DNA of 40,748 bases from Candidatus Stackebrandtia excrementipullorum. GTDB lineage: Bacteria > Actinomycetota > Actinomycetes > Mycobacteriales > Micromonosporaceae. This document shows positions 16,877-25,043 of the stretch, piece after piece. The notes beneath the pieces are model-generated. The model saw only the letters and a program-made list of their open reading frames with translations. It had not been told where the DNA came from and made no database searches. The position numbers were made by a program, and so were the translations under genes. Numbering within the stretch: the stretch's first letter is position 1; each line of letters opens with the position of its first letter. Where the stretch lies: the NCBI GenBank assembly GCA_019113825.1, contig DXGR01000098.1, forward strand, positions 1 to 40,748, written 5' to 3'.

Positions 16877-17893
16877 TTATCCGGGTGGGTCCTGTTTGTA
16901 GTAGATGTTGGCCTGTCGTGTTCCGGGGCAACCTGACGCGAACCCCATCGCGAGTCGTGGTCGCCCATCGGCGAGATTGATCAGGCCGAGTCCTTCGGGC
17001 TCTCGGAAGTTCAGTGAGTAACCGGCGTTGGTGAGGTGGGCTTCGTGGTCGCTCTCGTCGTTGAAGTTGATGCGCCCGATTACGGTGTTTCCCCTGCCGC
17101 GTTCACCGGGTTGGTCGCACGGCTGGTCGTACGGGTTGCCCTGTAGTAGGTAGAGGTGCTGTCCGTAGTGTTGGTAGCCCTGCGGCGTGACGTCGGGTGT
17201 GTGGACGGGCCGGGTGCTGATGTCGGCCAGCCGTTGTGAGAAGTCGTGCTCGGCGAACGCGTCCAGGTCGTACAGCGAGACGCGCATGCCGTCCACGCCG
17301 TCTTTTGTGTAGCGCACGGCGATGGTGTTGTGGTCCATGTCGAGCGAGCACGACGCCAGGTGCATGCCGTCGATCGGTTCGTACAGTTCGACGTCGTCGC
17401 GGGTGATGGGGGTCGTTGACGCCGCCCACGGGAAGCGGCATACGACGCGGGCGCGACTGTTGTCGTCGCCGTAAGGTTGGGCGTCGGCCTCGGTCCACAT
17501 GATGACGCCGTCGGGGGTCGGTTGGACGCCGAAGGCGATGCCGTGCCCGAAGCCGTTGAGGTACATGCGACTGATGTAGTCGCCCTCGAGGGTCATGCGG
17601 TTGATGGCCAGGTGCCCGCGTCGTTTGCTGTCGGGTTGGTCGCTGCGTTGCATCACGTAGACCTCGCCGTTGACGTTGTCGAAGGCGAAACACTGCATGA
17701 TGGGTTTTTCGTGAAGTGGCTTTTTCCAGAACAGACGTGATGAGGCCACTGTGAGGTCGAAGCGCGGTGAGGTGGGCACGTCGGCACGTGCGGTACCGGC
17801 GATCGCGGTGGATCCGAGGCCGCCCGCGAGGATTACGCCGGTGCTCAACGCCAGCATGCGTCGTCTGCTGAGTGTGGACTGTTGGTGATGCAT
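16877..17893 (-). CDS. Tat-secreted beta-propeller-like protein (P68 RBP/TagC-like)
   Basis: 338 aa from ATG at 17893 after GAGGAGG. SRRRMLALSTGVILAGGLGSTAIAGTARA is a twin-arginine signal with an Ala-rich cleavage site, so it is exported folded. The mature part carries repeated strand units (MQCFAFDNVNGEVYVMQ, GHLAINRMTLEGDYISRMYL, GVQPTPDGVIMWTEAD, TIAVRYTKDGVDGMRVSLYDL, GLGLINLADGRPRLAMGFASG), the pattern of the propeller domain found in TagC-like and phage receptor-binding proteins and in secreted actinomycete homologues. It probably binds a polymer or surface glycan; no catalytic residue stands out. Domain assignment is from remembered similarity, moderate. Confidence 0.7.
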   Translation of the reverse strand: MHHQQSTLSRRRMLALSTGVILAGGLGSTAIAGTARADVPTSPRFDLTVASSRLFWKKPLHEKPIMQCFAFDNVNGEVYVMQRSDQPDSKRRGHLAINRMTLEGDYISRMYLNGFGHGIAFGVQPTPDGVIMWTEADAQPYGDDNSRARVVCRFPWAASTTPITRDDVELYEPIDGMHLASCSLDMDHNTIAVRYTKDGVDGMRVSLYDLDAFAEHDFSQRLADISTRPVHTPDVTPQGYQHYGQHLYLLQGNPYDQPCDQPGERGRGNTVIGRINFNDESDHEAHLTNAGYSLNFREPEGLGLINLADGRPRLAMGFASGCPGTRQANIYYKQDPPG

Positions 17894-17970
17894 GGTGTCC
17901 TCCTCGGAGTCGAGGGTGGCTCTCAATGTAGGCGACGGTGTGACAAATCAGCCATTGTGGAATCTTTGTC

Positions 17971-18006
17971 GTTCGTCGCCGATCCCCGTTGGTGTCGGCG
18001 ACGAAC
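17971..18006 (-). terminator. Strong hairpin after the LPXTG reading frame
   Basis: GTTCGTCGCCGA, 12-base loop, TCGGCGACGAAC: a perfect 12-bp stem. It begins 8 bases past the TGA at 18016-18014 that ends the LPTTG segment, not near the earlier TAA at 18145-18143, which argues that the transcription unit was built around the longer gene. Confidence 0.8.
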
Positions 18007-18013
18007 CCCCCTG

Positions 18014-18142
18014 TCAGTCGCGCGAGGCGGCGAGGCGCCAGGCGAACAGCAGCCCGACGACGAGCAGCGCGGCGCCCGTGGCCAGTAGCGGCGACAGCGA
18101 CCACCCGGTGGTCGGCAGCGTCGGCTGGTCGGGCGTCTCCTC
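18014..18142 (-). pseudogene. LPXTG cell-wall sorting signal stranded behind an in-frame TAA
   Basis: Directly after the TAA of the upstream gene, in the same frame, the reverse strand reads EETPDQPTLPTTGWS, then a hydrophobic helix (LSPLLATGAALLVVGLLFAW) and a short positive tail RLAASRD followed by TGA. This is a textbook sortase signal: LPTTG motif, helix, charged tail. A single change of TAA to GAA would join it to the secreted domain and give 193 aa in one frame. There is no start codon or ribosome site of its own. Confidence 0.85.
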
Positions 18143-18595
18143 TTAAGGCGGTGTCGAGACGGGCGTCTCGGGCGTCTTCGGGTCCTCCGGCTCCTCCGGT
18201 TCGTCCTGGACGATGATGTCCACCGTCGCCGTGGCGCTGGTGTCGTTGTGTTCGGATTCGGCGTTGACGATGCTGAAGGTAACCGTCTCCGGCGTCGTGT
18301 CCGTGACGACGGCCGAGCATTGGACCTGCTCTGTCTGGTGAGGCACGAGGGTCCCGACATCCTGGGCACAGTCGGGGAACTCCTCCGGAGCGACGATCGT
18401 GTCGTAGGTGATCTTGCGGTGGTGCTCGTTGGTGACGCTCAGTGTGATCGTCACCGTGTCCCCCGGTTCTGCGGCGATCGGTTCGGCCGCGGCGGTGAAT
18501 GTGGTCAACTCGTCGGCGTAGGCCGGCGTAGCGGCAAAAATTAGTCCTGCTGCGATGCCGGTGACGCTCGCAGTAAGCAGGAACCTTCGGGCCAT
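18143..18595 (-). CDS. Secreted CARDB/DUF11-like protein, truncated before its LPXTG anchor
   Basis: 150 aa from ATG at 18595. Signal peptide (ARRFLLTASVTGIAAGLIFAATPAYA), one immunoglobulin-like domain of the DUF11/CARDB sort (AAEPGDTVTITLSVTNEHHRKITYDTIVAPEEFPDCAQDVGTLVPHQTEQVQCSAVV) with a Cys pair, then a Pro/Glu-rich wall-spanning linker (DEPEEPEDPKTPETP) that stops at TAA. Because the sorting signal follows in frame, the intact form would be covalently wall-anchored; the form encoded here would be released to the medium unless the stop is read through. About 120 bp separate the full-length end from the next gene's start. Confidence 0.85.
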   Translation of the reverse strand: MARRFLLTASVTGIAAGLIFAATPAYADELTTFTAAAEPIAAEPGDTVTITLSVTNEHHRKITYDTIVAPEEFPDCAQDVGTLVPHQTEQVQCSAVVTDTTPETVTFSIVNAESEHNDTSATATVDIIVQDEPEEPEDPKTPETPVSTPP

Positions 18596-18752
18596 ATGGA
18601 TACTCCTGAAATGAGATCACCCGGTGCCGGCGAGTGACGAAACAATCGGCATGGTTGTATGCACGCAATTGCGGTGTGTGACCGTCAGGGGCTCGGTGTG
18701 GCGCAAAGTGGGCCGAAGCGGCGTCGGCTGTCATGACGTGGGGCGATGGTCC

Positions 18753-19514
18753 TCAGTCGTCCAGGAAGCGCGCAATCCCCACGGCCACGGCCTCGGCGAG
18801 GTCCTGACGGAAACCTGCATCCTTCATCAGCGCGGCGTCGTGATCGTTGCGCATGTTGCCGCACTCGATCATCACCTTCGGCACCGTCGTCAGATTGAGG
18901 CCGCCCATGTCGGCGCGAGGGTTCAGGCCGTCGTTACCGATGTAGTCGGCGGGCGCGATCACCTCGGTCATCGCCTCGGCGAGTTCGACGGCCAGATTGT
19001 GGGAGGTATCCACGACCGTGTCGTTATAGCCGTCCAATTCGACTGGTTGCATGATGTGGAAACCCGAGCCGTCCGGCGGACCGCCGTCGGCGTGGAGGGA
19101 GACCGAGACGTCGGCATCGGCGTCGTTCGCGACGGCGGTGCGCTCGGTAATGCAAGGCCCCACGCCCGTGTCGTTCTGTCGGGTCAACATCACCGTGGCG
19201 CCCTCCGCTTGGAGCAGTGCCGCGAGCCTTGTGGCGACGTCGAAGTTGAACTCGTGTTCGAAATAACCGTCATCGGTGTTGGTTCCCGTGGTGTCGCAGG
19301 CTTTTTCGCCGTTGCCGACGTCCACGGGCGCGTTGATCTCATCGGGTGCGTCGATGTTGCCGCCGTTGTGTCCGGGGTCGATGACGACGACCCGGTCGGC
19401 CAACGGGAGAGGCGGTGACGACGACGCGGTGTCGGCCTTCGCCGGAGGGTCGACGGTTTGGCAGGCTCCCAACATGAGAGCGGCCGTGAGAAGGAGCGTG
19501 GCGCTGTATCTCAA
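18753..19514 (-). CDS. N-acetylmuramoyl-L-alanine amidase (amidase_3) lipoprotein
   Basis: Likely start is TTG at 19514 with GAAAGG nine bases upstream, giving 253 aa and a short lipoprotein signal (LRYSATLLLTAALMLGAC, lipobox LGAC); longer in-frame starts give an implausible basic extension. The domain has the amidase_3 zinc site: VVIDPGHNGG (His), YFEHEFNFDVA (Glu), VSLHADGGP (His) and catalytic Glu in VMIECGNMRN. It cleaves the amide bond between MurNAc and the stem peptide. The lipid anchor keeps it at the membrane face, and the neighbours are other envelope genes. An insertion with two Cys (KACDTTG, GPCITE) may form a disulfide. Confidence 0.92.
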   Translation of the reverse strand: MRYSATLLLTAALMLGACQTVDPPAKADTASSSPPLPLADRVVVIDPGHNGGNIDAPDEINAPVDVGNGEKACDTTGTNTDDGYFEHEFNFDVATRLAALLQAEGATVMLTRQNDTGVGPCITERTAVANDADADVSVSLHADGGPPDGSGFHIMQPVELDGYNDTVVDTSHNLAVELAEAMTEVIAPADYIGNDGLNPRADMGGLNLTTVPKVMIECGNMRNDHDAALMKDAGFRQDLAEAVAVGIARFLDD

Positions 19515-19900
19515 CGAAACAAGCCTTTCGAGGCTGTTGACGGGCCTGTTCGACGTTAGCGGAAAGGGCTGTCGCCGTGGTGATCGGGAGCGGACGGTCT
19601 CGACAATGCCGCGGTGCGTGTCGACGCATAAATCCTCTGTCTCCATGAAAGAGCGTGGTGGCTCGATTATGGAAACCGATAGTCACCGGTGTTGAAGCTG
19701 CAAAGAGCGCTTTCCGGCGCCGAAAGACTCCCAGATCGTTTGCCCTGGTTGTGGGTGACTTGTATGTCACGTCGGTATGTCTGTGAGTGCGGACGCCTGC
19801 GGTGTAACGCCAAGGGAACTGTGTGGAAGGTCCGAAAACTTCCGGTTAAACCGGAATTGTCGCCGACCGCCGACCGCCACAAAGAAAAAGGAGAACCACA
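19515..19900. other. Divergent upstream region, 386 bp without a gene
   Basis: It separates the amidase and M23-SapA genes. Short frames here are unconvincing. It holds a near-palindrome at 19710-19726 (CTTTCCGGCGCCGAAAG) and the 17-base palindrome at 19840-19856, plus a relatively AT-rich final 40 bases leading to the AAGGAG site. I looked for c-di-AMP (ydaO) and c-di-GMP riboswitch cores and did not see them. Confidence 0.5.
19840..19856. promoter_or_regulatory. Perfect 17-base palindrome, candidate operator
   Basis: TTCCGGTT-A-AACCGGAA: eight-base arms around one central base, too tight for an RNA hairpin and typical of a dimeric repressor site. It lies 45 bp upstream of the M23-SapA start. 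Confidence 0.5.
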
Positions 19901-20848
19901 ATGGCAAGTGAAACAACTCGCCGGCGCCTTCGTGACCGTCTGGTGAACATGTCGCGTAAGAGCCGGGTTGCGGTAGCGGCCGCCGCAATGATCGGCGCGA
20001 TGGCGCTGACGCCCGTCGCGTTTGCTTCCGCCGACGAGGGGACCCCCGCCCCCCAGGACTTCAGTGCGGCGGCGCCGGCCTACAAGGCACCGTTCGACTG
20101 CAACAAGACGTTTGCGGCGAACAACTGGACCGGCGGGCACCGTCCGTCGAACACGATCGACTGGCAGAACGCCGGTGAAGCCATCAACGGTAAGAACGTG
20201 CGCGCCAGCGCGGCCGGTACCGCCACGTTCTACAACCTGGGCAACACCAGCTATGGGCAGTACGTCGTCATCAATCACGGTGGAGGGGCGACCACGCTGT
20301 ACGCCCACCTCAGCAGCATGGTTCGCAATCCCGGTCAGACGATGAGCGTCAGTCAGGGAACGAAGATCGGTACGGTCGGCAGCACCGGAAACTCCAGTGC
20401 GCCGCATCTCCACTATGAACAAAAGGTCAACGGTGCCGTCGTGACGCCCGTTGTAGAGGGTGTGACCGTTCCTTTGGGAACGAAGAAGAACATCAAGAGC
20501 TCCAACACCTGTGGTGGTAGCGGCAACCCCTACACCCCCGAACAGGTCTGTGGTTCCGGGTTCGGTGTCATCAACCAGCACAACCTGGGGTCTTCGGCCA
20601 CTATCTACGTCCTGTACAACTCGTCCAGCAAGAGCAACTGCGTCGTGACCATGAAGAAGACCAACCTCGGTACGCCGAGCGCGGTGTCGGCGACGTTGCA
20701 GGTTCAGGGATCGAGCAAGATCACCGATTCCGGCAACTTCTCCTACTACGCGGGACCGGTTAAGGCTTCGGCGGCGGCCACCTGCATCAAGTGGGGCGGC
20801 TCGGCAGGCGGGACCGCTTGGGAGAGCGCGTACCAGCACTGCGGTTGA
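19901..20848 (+). CDS. Secreted M23 endopeptidase fused to a SapA-like domain
   Basis: 315 aa, ATG at 19901 after AAGGAG. Signal peptide to about residue 44 (MSRKSRVAVAAAAMIGAMALTPVAFASA). The M23 domain has its full active site: H80 and D87 (GGHRPSNTID), H136 (TLYAH) and H169/H171 (APHLHYE), so it should cut peptidoglycan cross-links with zinc. Residues about 210-315 resemble the spore-associated protein SapA of streptomycetes (VCGSGFGVI, IYVLYNSSSKSNCVVTM, YYAGPVKASAAATCIKWGG), with conserved Cys pairs. The SapA part may target the hydrolase to spore or hyphal surfaces; that is inference. A 14-bp terminator follows, so it is monocistronic. Confidence 0.9.
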   Translation: MASETTRRRLRDRLVNMSRKSRVAVAAAAMIGAMALTPVAFASADEGTPAPQDFSAAAPAYKAPFDCNKTFAANNWTGGHRPSNTIDWQNAGEAINGKNVRASAAGTATFYNLGNTSYGQYVVINHGGGATTLYAHLSSMVRNPGQTMSVSQGTKIGTVGSTGNSSAPHLHYEQKVNGAVVTPVVEGVTVPLGTKKNIKSSNTCGGSGNPYTPEQVCGSGFGVINQHNLGSSATIYVLYNSSSKSNCVVTMKKTNLGTPSAVSATLQVQGSSKITDSGNFSYYAGPVKASAAATCIKWGGSAGGTAWESAYQHCG

Positions 20849-20871
20849 TCACGCATGGGCCCGGCTCGCTT

Positions 20872-20906
20872 GGGCGACGGTTACCGCATCCGGGTAACCG
20901 TCGCCC
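20872..20906 (+). terminator. Strong Rho-independent terminator of the M23-SapA gene
   Basis: GGGCGACGGTTACC, loop GCATCCG, GGTAACCGTCGCCC: perfect 14-bp stem followed by GTTGTTGTTC. It starts 24 bases after the stop and isolates the gene from the WYL regulator. Confidence 0.9.
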
Positions 20907-20965
20907 GTTGTTGTTCACGTCGACGTCTGCGGACCGTGCTCGTCAACCTGCGTAGCCTGGAGCAC

Positions 20966-21949
20966 GTGCGAGCCGCTCGATTGATCAACCTGGTGATGTT
21001 GCTGCAACGGCAGGAGGTCGTCACCGCCGCGTATCTGGCCCGAGAGCTGGACGTGACACCGCGAACCATCGCGCGTGACATGGTCGAGCTGGCCGACGCC
21101 GGTATCCGGGTGGAACCCGTACGAGGTCGGACGGGTGGTTACCGCCTGAGTCAGGACCTGCGTCTGCGCCTGGGGGGCCTGGCCCGCGAGGAGGTCGAGG
21201 CGCTGTTCCTGTCGGGAGTGCCCGAGGCGGTGAGAGCACTCGGTTTGTCCCGCGCGTCGGCTGCGGCCCGTCTGAAACTGGGGACCGCGTTGGCGCCGGC
21301 ACTGCGAGGCGCCCCATCTAAAGTGGAGCATCGGTTCCATCTCGACGCTCCGGGCTGGTTCTGCGAGATCGACACGCCACCGCCGCTGACCGACCTCGCT
21401 CGCGGTGTCTGGAACGACCACCTCGTCACCCTCGATTACCGCGGCGGCCACCGCCCCGGCGCCGCGCCGCCCCCGGTGGTGAGCAGAACCGTGCAACCGT
21501 ACGGGCTGGTCTTGAAAGCAGGGGTCTGGTATCTGGTCGCGCGTGTGGACGAAACGTTTCGCACCTATCGTCTCGACCGGATCATCCGATGGCGTCTGGA
21601 AACCGAGACTTTTCGCCGAATCCGGGACGTGGACCTGGGGTCGGTGTGGCGCAGCGCCTCCCACCGGTTCGGCGCATCGATCCTGACGGAGACCGTCACG
21701 ATCCGGCTGACTCACGACGGTGCCGCGCGATTGCGGCACGTCGTGTCTCCCCACGCATGGGAGATGGTTCGTGCCGACGTCGTAGACGCCGAGCCGCCGG
21801 TCACACTGCGGTTGCCGGTGGAGTCTACGGAGGTCGCCGTCGCCGAACTCATCCGGTTGGGCGCCGACGTCGAGATACTTGAGCCGAAGTCGGCACGGGA
21901 ACAGATGGTGTCGCTCGTGGCTCGCATGGCGGCTGTATACCTGGATTGA
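20966..21949 (+). CDS. HTH-WYL domain transcriptional regulator
   Basis: 327 aa from GTG at 20966 (GGAG just upstream); the upstream extension contains the terminator hairpin and is not credible. N-terminal winged helix-turn-helix of the DeoR/HTH_11 type (RLINLVMLLQRQEVVTAAYLARELDVTPRTIARDMVELADAGIRVEPVRGRTGGYRL), then a WYL domain (TVQPYGLVLKAGVWYLVARVDETFRTYRLDRI) and a WCX-like C-terminal part ending EQMVSLVARMAAVYLD. WYL proteins sense a ligand, in some systems nucleic acid or nucleotides, and regulate nearby genes. The following DUF2784 gene starts close behind and is probably co-transcribed. Confidence 0.92.
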   Translation: MRAARLINLVMLLQRQEVVTAAYLARELDVTPRTIARDMVELADAGIRVEPVRGRTGGYRLSQDLRLRLGGLAREEVEALFLSGVPEAVRALGLSRASAAARLKLGTALAPALRGAPSKVEHRFHLDAPGWFCEIDTPPPLTDLARGVWNDHLVTLDYRGGHRPGAAPPPVVSRTVQPYGLVLKAGVWYLVARVDETFRTYRLDRIIRWRLETETFRRIRDVDLGSVWRSASHRFGASILTETVTIRLTHDGAARLRHVVSPHAWEMVRADVVDAEPPVTLRLPVESTEVAVAELIRLGADVEILEPKSAREQMVSLVARMAAVYLD

Positions 21950-21981
21950 CGACCACGATTGTTCCCGGGACGGTGAAGCCG

Positions 21982-22392
21982 ATGGTTTTCCACATTCTGG
22001 CGCAGGCGACCATGGTGCTGCACTTCGCCTTCCTCGTGTACCTGGTCGTCGGAGGGTTCCTCGCGTGGCGATGGCCCCGCACGTGGTTCGCGCACCTGGC
22101 CGTGGTCCTGTGGGGGCTGCTCAACATCGTCTACCCGGTCGTGTGCCCGCTGACGCACCTGGAGAACCTGTTTCGCGACAGGGCCGGCGAGGAAGGTCTT
22201 GCGCCGAGCGGTTTCATCGACGAATACATCACCGACGTCGTCTACCCCGGCGACCAGGTGATTCTCGTACGGTGGATCGTCGTGGCCGTTGTCGCGATCT
22301 CGTGGGCGGGCGCGGCCATCCTGTGGCGACGTCGGATCCGGAGGCGCCGGACCGGTGAAACCGGCGCCCCTCACCGCCGAGCCCGGCGATAG
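21982..22392 (+). CDS. DUF2784 small membrane protein
   Basis: 136 aa from ATG at 21982, which matches the usual family start (MVFHILAQATMVLHFAFLVYLVVGGFL); an in-frame TTG at 21946 that overlaps the regulator's stop would add 12 residues. Three helices are visible, with the family motif WPRTWFAHLAVVLWGLLNIVYPVVCPLTHLENLFR between the first two and GFIDEYITDVVYPGD before the last. Function of the family is unknown. The last 22 bases overlap the 3' end of the convergent SDR gene. Confidence 0.88.
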   Translation: MVFHILAQATMVLHFAFLVYLVVGGFLAWRWPRTWFAHLAVVLWGLLNIVYPVVCPLTHLENLFRDRAGEEGLAPSGFIDEYITDVVYPGDQVILVRWIVVAVVAISWAGAAILWRRRIRRRRTGETGAPHRRARR

Positions 22393-23303
22393 TGGTCGGC
22401 CGGTCGATCGGCGCCGCCTTCCACGACGTCGCGGATGTATCCCCACGCGTCCGGTACTGAACCGTCGACGTCGGTGGTTCCGTATTCATGTGACAGGTCG
22501 AAACTCGACAGGACCGAGCCGCTGAAACGCCGCACGTCGGGGTCGGCCGCCAGCGCAGCCACACCCCGGCCCAGAAAATGTGGAGTCTCGCTGATAAGGA
22601 AGTGAGGGTCCTTGGAGGCACCGTCACGCCAGCGCTCCTCGGTGACCTCGAAATGAGTGTCCAACATGGCCTCTGACCGGATCCAGCCCGGCGTCACGCA
22701 TACGGCCGTCGCCGCGAACGGCTTCAGCTCACGGGCCAAACCGAAGACGAGCCGCTGCGGTGCCACTTTGGCGAGATCGTAGAAGGCGTTATCGCGGTAA
22801 TGCGCCCGATTGTGCTCTGCGGTTCCGTCGGTGACCTCGATGTGGAGTCCCCCCGGTCGTTCGGTCAGCAACGGCAGCGCCGCGTGCGCCGTGATCAGGT
22901 GTGACTCGACGCCCAGGCGTAGAATTCGCAGGCCGTCGTCGAGGTCGTGCTCCCACAGCGTGGTGTTCCATCCGACCAGGTGATCACCGCCCCACAGGTT
23001 GTTGACCAGGATGTCGAGCCGTCCCTTCTCGGTACGGATGCGGTCGACGAGCGCGCGAACCCGGTCGCCGTCCAGATGGTCGACGACCACGGACTCGCCG
23101 TCCCCGCCCGCCGCGGCGATCTCGTCGGCGACATCCTCGACGGTCTCCGGACGATCCACCTCGGACCGCCGATTTCGGTTGCTGCGTCCCGTCGCGTACA
23201 CGAACGCCCCGGCCTGCGCCAACGCGAGCGCGGTGGCCTTGCCCGCGCCACGCGTCGCCCCGGCGACCAAGGCGACCCTGCCGGCCAACGGTGTATCGGT
23301 CAT
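22371..23303 (-). CDS. Short-chain dehydrogenase/reductase (DHRS1-like)
   Basis: 310 aa, ATG at 23303 after GGGAG. Cofactor site AGATRGAGKA (residues 14-23) with an Arg-rich loop after the second strand (ATGRSNRNRR), which suggests NADP(H). NNLWGG replaces the usual NNAG, and the catalytic pair is in FYDLAKVA (Y..xK), with T in VTDGT at the Ser position. The long C-terminal part (FLGRGVAALAADPDVRRFSGSVLSSFDLSHEYG) matches the DHRS1-like group. Substrate unknown. It is transcribed alone. Confidence 0.9.
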   Translation of the reverse strand: MTDTPLAGRVALVAGATRGAGKATALALAQAGAFVYATGRSNRNRRSEVDRPETVEDVADEIAAAGGDGESVVVDHLDGDRVRALVDRIRTEKGRLDILVNNLWGGDHLVGWNTTLWEHDLDDGLRILRLGVESHLITAHAALPLLTERPGGLHIEVTDGTAEHNRAHYRDNAFYDLAKVAPQRLVFGLARELKPFAATAVCVTPGWIRSEAMLDTHFEVTEERWRDGASKDPHFLISETPHFLGRGVAALAADPDVRRFSGSVLSSFDLSHEYGTTDVDGSVPDAWGYIRDVVEGGADRPADHYRRARR

Positions 23304-23554
23304 GACTGCTCCCTTTCGGTGTGACAAACATCGTCGGCACCACGTTTAACAGCGATACCGGACAGCCCGTGTCTGGTTTTTGCGGTGATGTGGCGCCAAG
23401 ACGCCGACGCGGGTCACATTCGCGCCGGGTCCGGTCGAAGCCTGCACGGCGTCGGAGCAGGATCATCTCGGTTCGAAGGCCACTCGACCGCTACGACACG
23501 ACGTGTCCACTGCGAATACGCGCGCGTGTGACCCACTGATGGAAGATTTCGCCC

Positions 23555-24961
23555 ATGACTGAAACACAGACCGACAGGGTCAACGTGTTTGACCGATGGT
23601 TCAAGATCACCGAACGCGGCAGTTCCATCGGTGCCGAAGTCCGCGGCGGCTTCACCACGTTCATGGCGATGGCCTACATCGTCGTATTGAACCCGCTCAT
23701 CCTCACCGGTGCCACCGACATGACCGGTGAACGGCTTTCGTTGGTCGGAGTGACCACGATGACCGCCTTCTCCGCGTTCATCGCGACCGTGGTCATGGGA
23801 GCGGTGGGCCGTGTCCCGCTCGCGCTGGCGGCGGCGTTGACGGTCAACGCCGTGGTGGCGTACCAGATCGCACCCACCGTGACGTGGGCGCAGGCGATGG
23901 GCCTCGTGGTCCTCGAAGGCCTGTTGATCGTGGTGTTGGCCGTCAGCGGGGTCCGGACCGCGATCATGAACGCCATCCCACGGGACCTGAAGTACGCGAT
24001 CGGTGCGGGATTGGGCCTGTTCATCGCCTTGATCGGGCTCGTCAACGCCGGTTTCGTGACACGGCGGCCCGACGCCGACGGGACGACCGTCCCGGTGGTC
24101 CTGGGCACCGGGGGAGAGCTGCAGGGCTGGCCCATCGTCGTCTTCGCGATCGGACTATTGCTGACCATCGCGTTGTGGGGACGCAAAGTGCCCGGAGCGG
24201 TCATGATCGGCATCGTGGTCGCGACCATCCTGGGGATCGTGATCGAGGCGGTCGCGTCACCGGAAGGCTGGGGCCTGGTGACTCCCACGCTCCCCGAACA
24301 GATATTCGCCAGTCCCGATTTCTCCCTGTTCGGTCAGGTCGACCTCTTCGGCGCGTTCACACATTTGGGCGTCGTCACGGTCATCGTCTTCCTGTTCACA
24401 CTCGTCCTTTCGGGTTTCTTCGACGCGATGGGCACGATCATCGCCGTCTCGGACGAAGCTGGACTGGTGAAGAAGGACGGCCGCATGCCCGGTATGGGAC
24501 TGGTGCTGTCGATTGACGGCGCCGCGGCCGCGTTCGGCGGCATCACGTCCAGCTCCGCGAACACCGTGTTCGTCGAGTCGGCGGCCGGTGTCGGCGACGG
24601 CGCGCGCACCGGGCTGGCCAGCGTCGTGACCGGTTCCCTCTTCGGGTTGACGATGTTCCTGGTTCCGTTGGCGGCGGTCGTGCCCCAACAGGCCGCGGCC
24701 CCCGCCCTCGTCCTGGTCGGTGGTCTGATGTGCGCACAGATGCGCAACATCGACTGGACCGATGTGGAGATATCGCTGCCGGCGTTTCTCATCCTGGCGA
24801 TCACCCCGTTCACGTACTCGGTCACCGCCGGGGTCGGTGCCGGCGTGATCGCCTTCGTGCTTTTGAAGGCGGTCCGCGGCAAGTGGCGTGCGCCCGGGTG
24901 GCTGCTGTGGATTGTGGCCCTGGTGTTTGTGGCGTACTTCGGCATCGACGCCTTCGGCTGA
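23555..24961 (+). CDS. NCS2/AzgA-family purine permease
   Basis: 468 aa, normal length for adenine/guanine/hypoxanthine permeases. ATG at 23555 after GGAAG. Family motifs: RWFKITERGSSIGAEVRGGFTTFMAMAYIVVLNP at the start, AIPRDLKYAIGAGLGLFIALIGLVNAG, LFTLVLSGFFDAMGTI and SIDGAAAAFGGITSSSANTVFVESAAGVGDGARTGLASVVTG, the substrate-binding region. Twelve to fourteen helices are expected. It imports purine bases with protons. No purine riboswitch is seen upstream. Confidence 0.95.
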   Translation: MTETQTDRVNVFDRWFKITERGSSIGAEVRGGFTTFMAMAYIVVLNPLILTGATDMTGERLSLVGVTTMTAFSAFIATVVMGAVGRVPLALAAALTVNAVVAYQIAPTVTWAQAMGLVVLEGLLIVVLAVSGVRTAIMNAIPRDLKYAIGAGLGLFIALIGLVNAGFVTRRPDADGTTVPVVLGTGGELQGWPIVVFAIGLLLTIALWGRKVPGAVMIGIVVATILGIVIEAVASPEGWGLVTPTLPEQIFASPDFSLFGQVDLFGAFTHLGVVTVIVFLFTLVLSGFFDAMGTIIAVSDEAGLVKKDGRMPGMGLVLSIDGAAAAFGGITSSSANTVFVESAAGVGDGARTGLASVVTGSLFGLTMFLVPLAAVVPQQAAAPALVLVGGLMCAQMRNIDWTDVEISLPAFLILAITPFTYSVTAGVGAGVIAFVLLKAVRGKWRAPGWLLWIVALVFVAYFGIDAFG

Positions 24962-25043
24962 CGCGTGGTCCGGCTCGGCGACTGAATCGGTGACGTCACG
25001 GGTACTACCGTGGCACACGTGAACCGTCAACCGAGGAGGCGCC

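Noticed and set aside
19550-19900. c-di-AMP (ydaO) or c-di-GMP riboswitch upstream of the M23-SapA gene
   Set aside because: Such switches often precede wall hydrolases in actinomycetes, but I could not find the conserved core segments; only unrelated inverted repeats.
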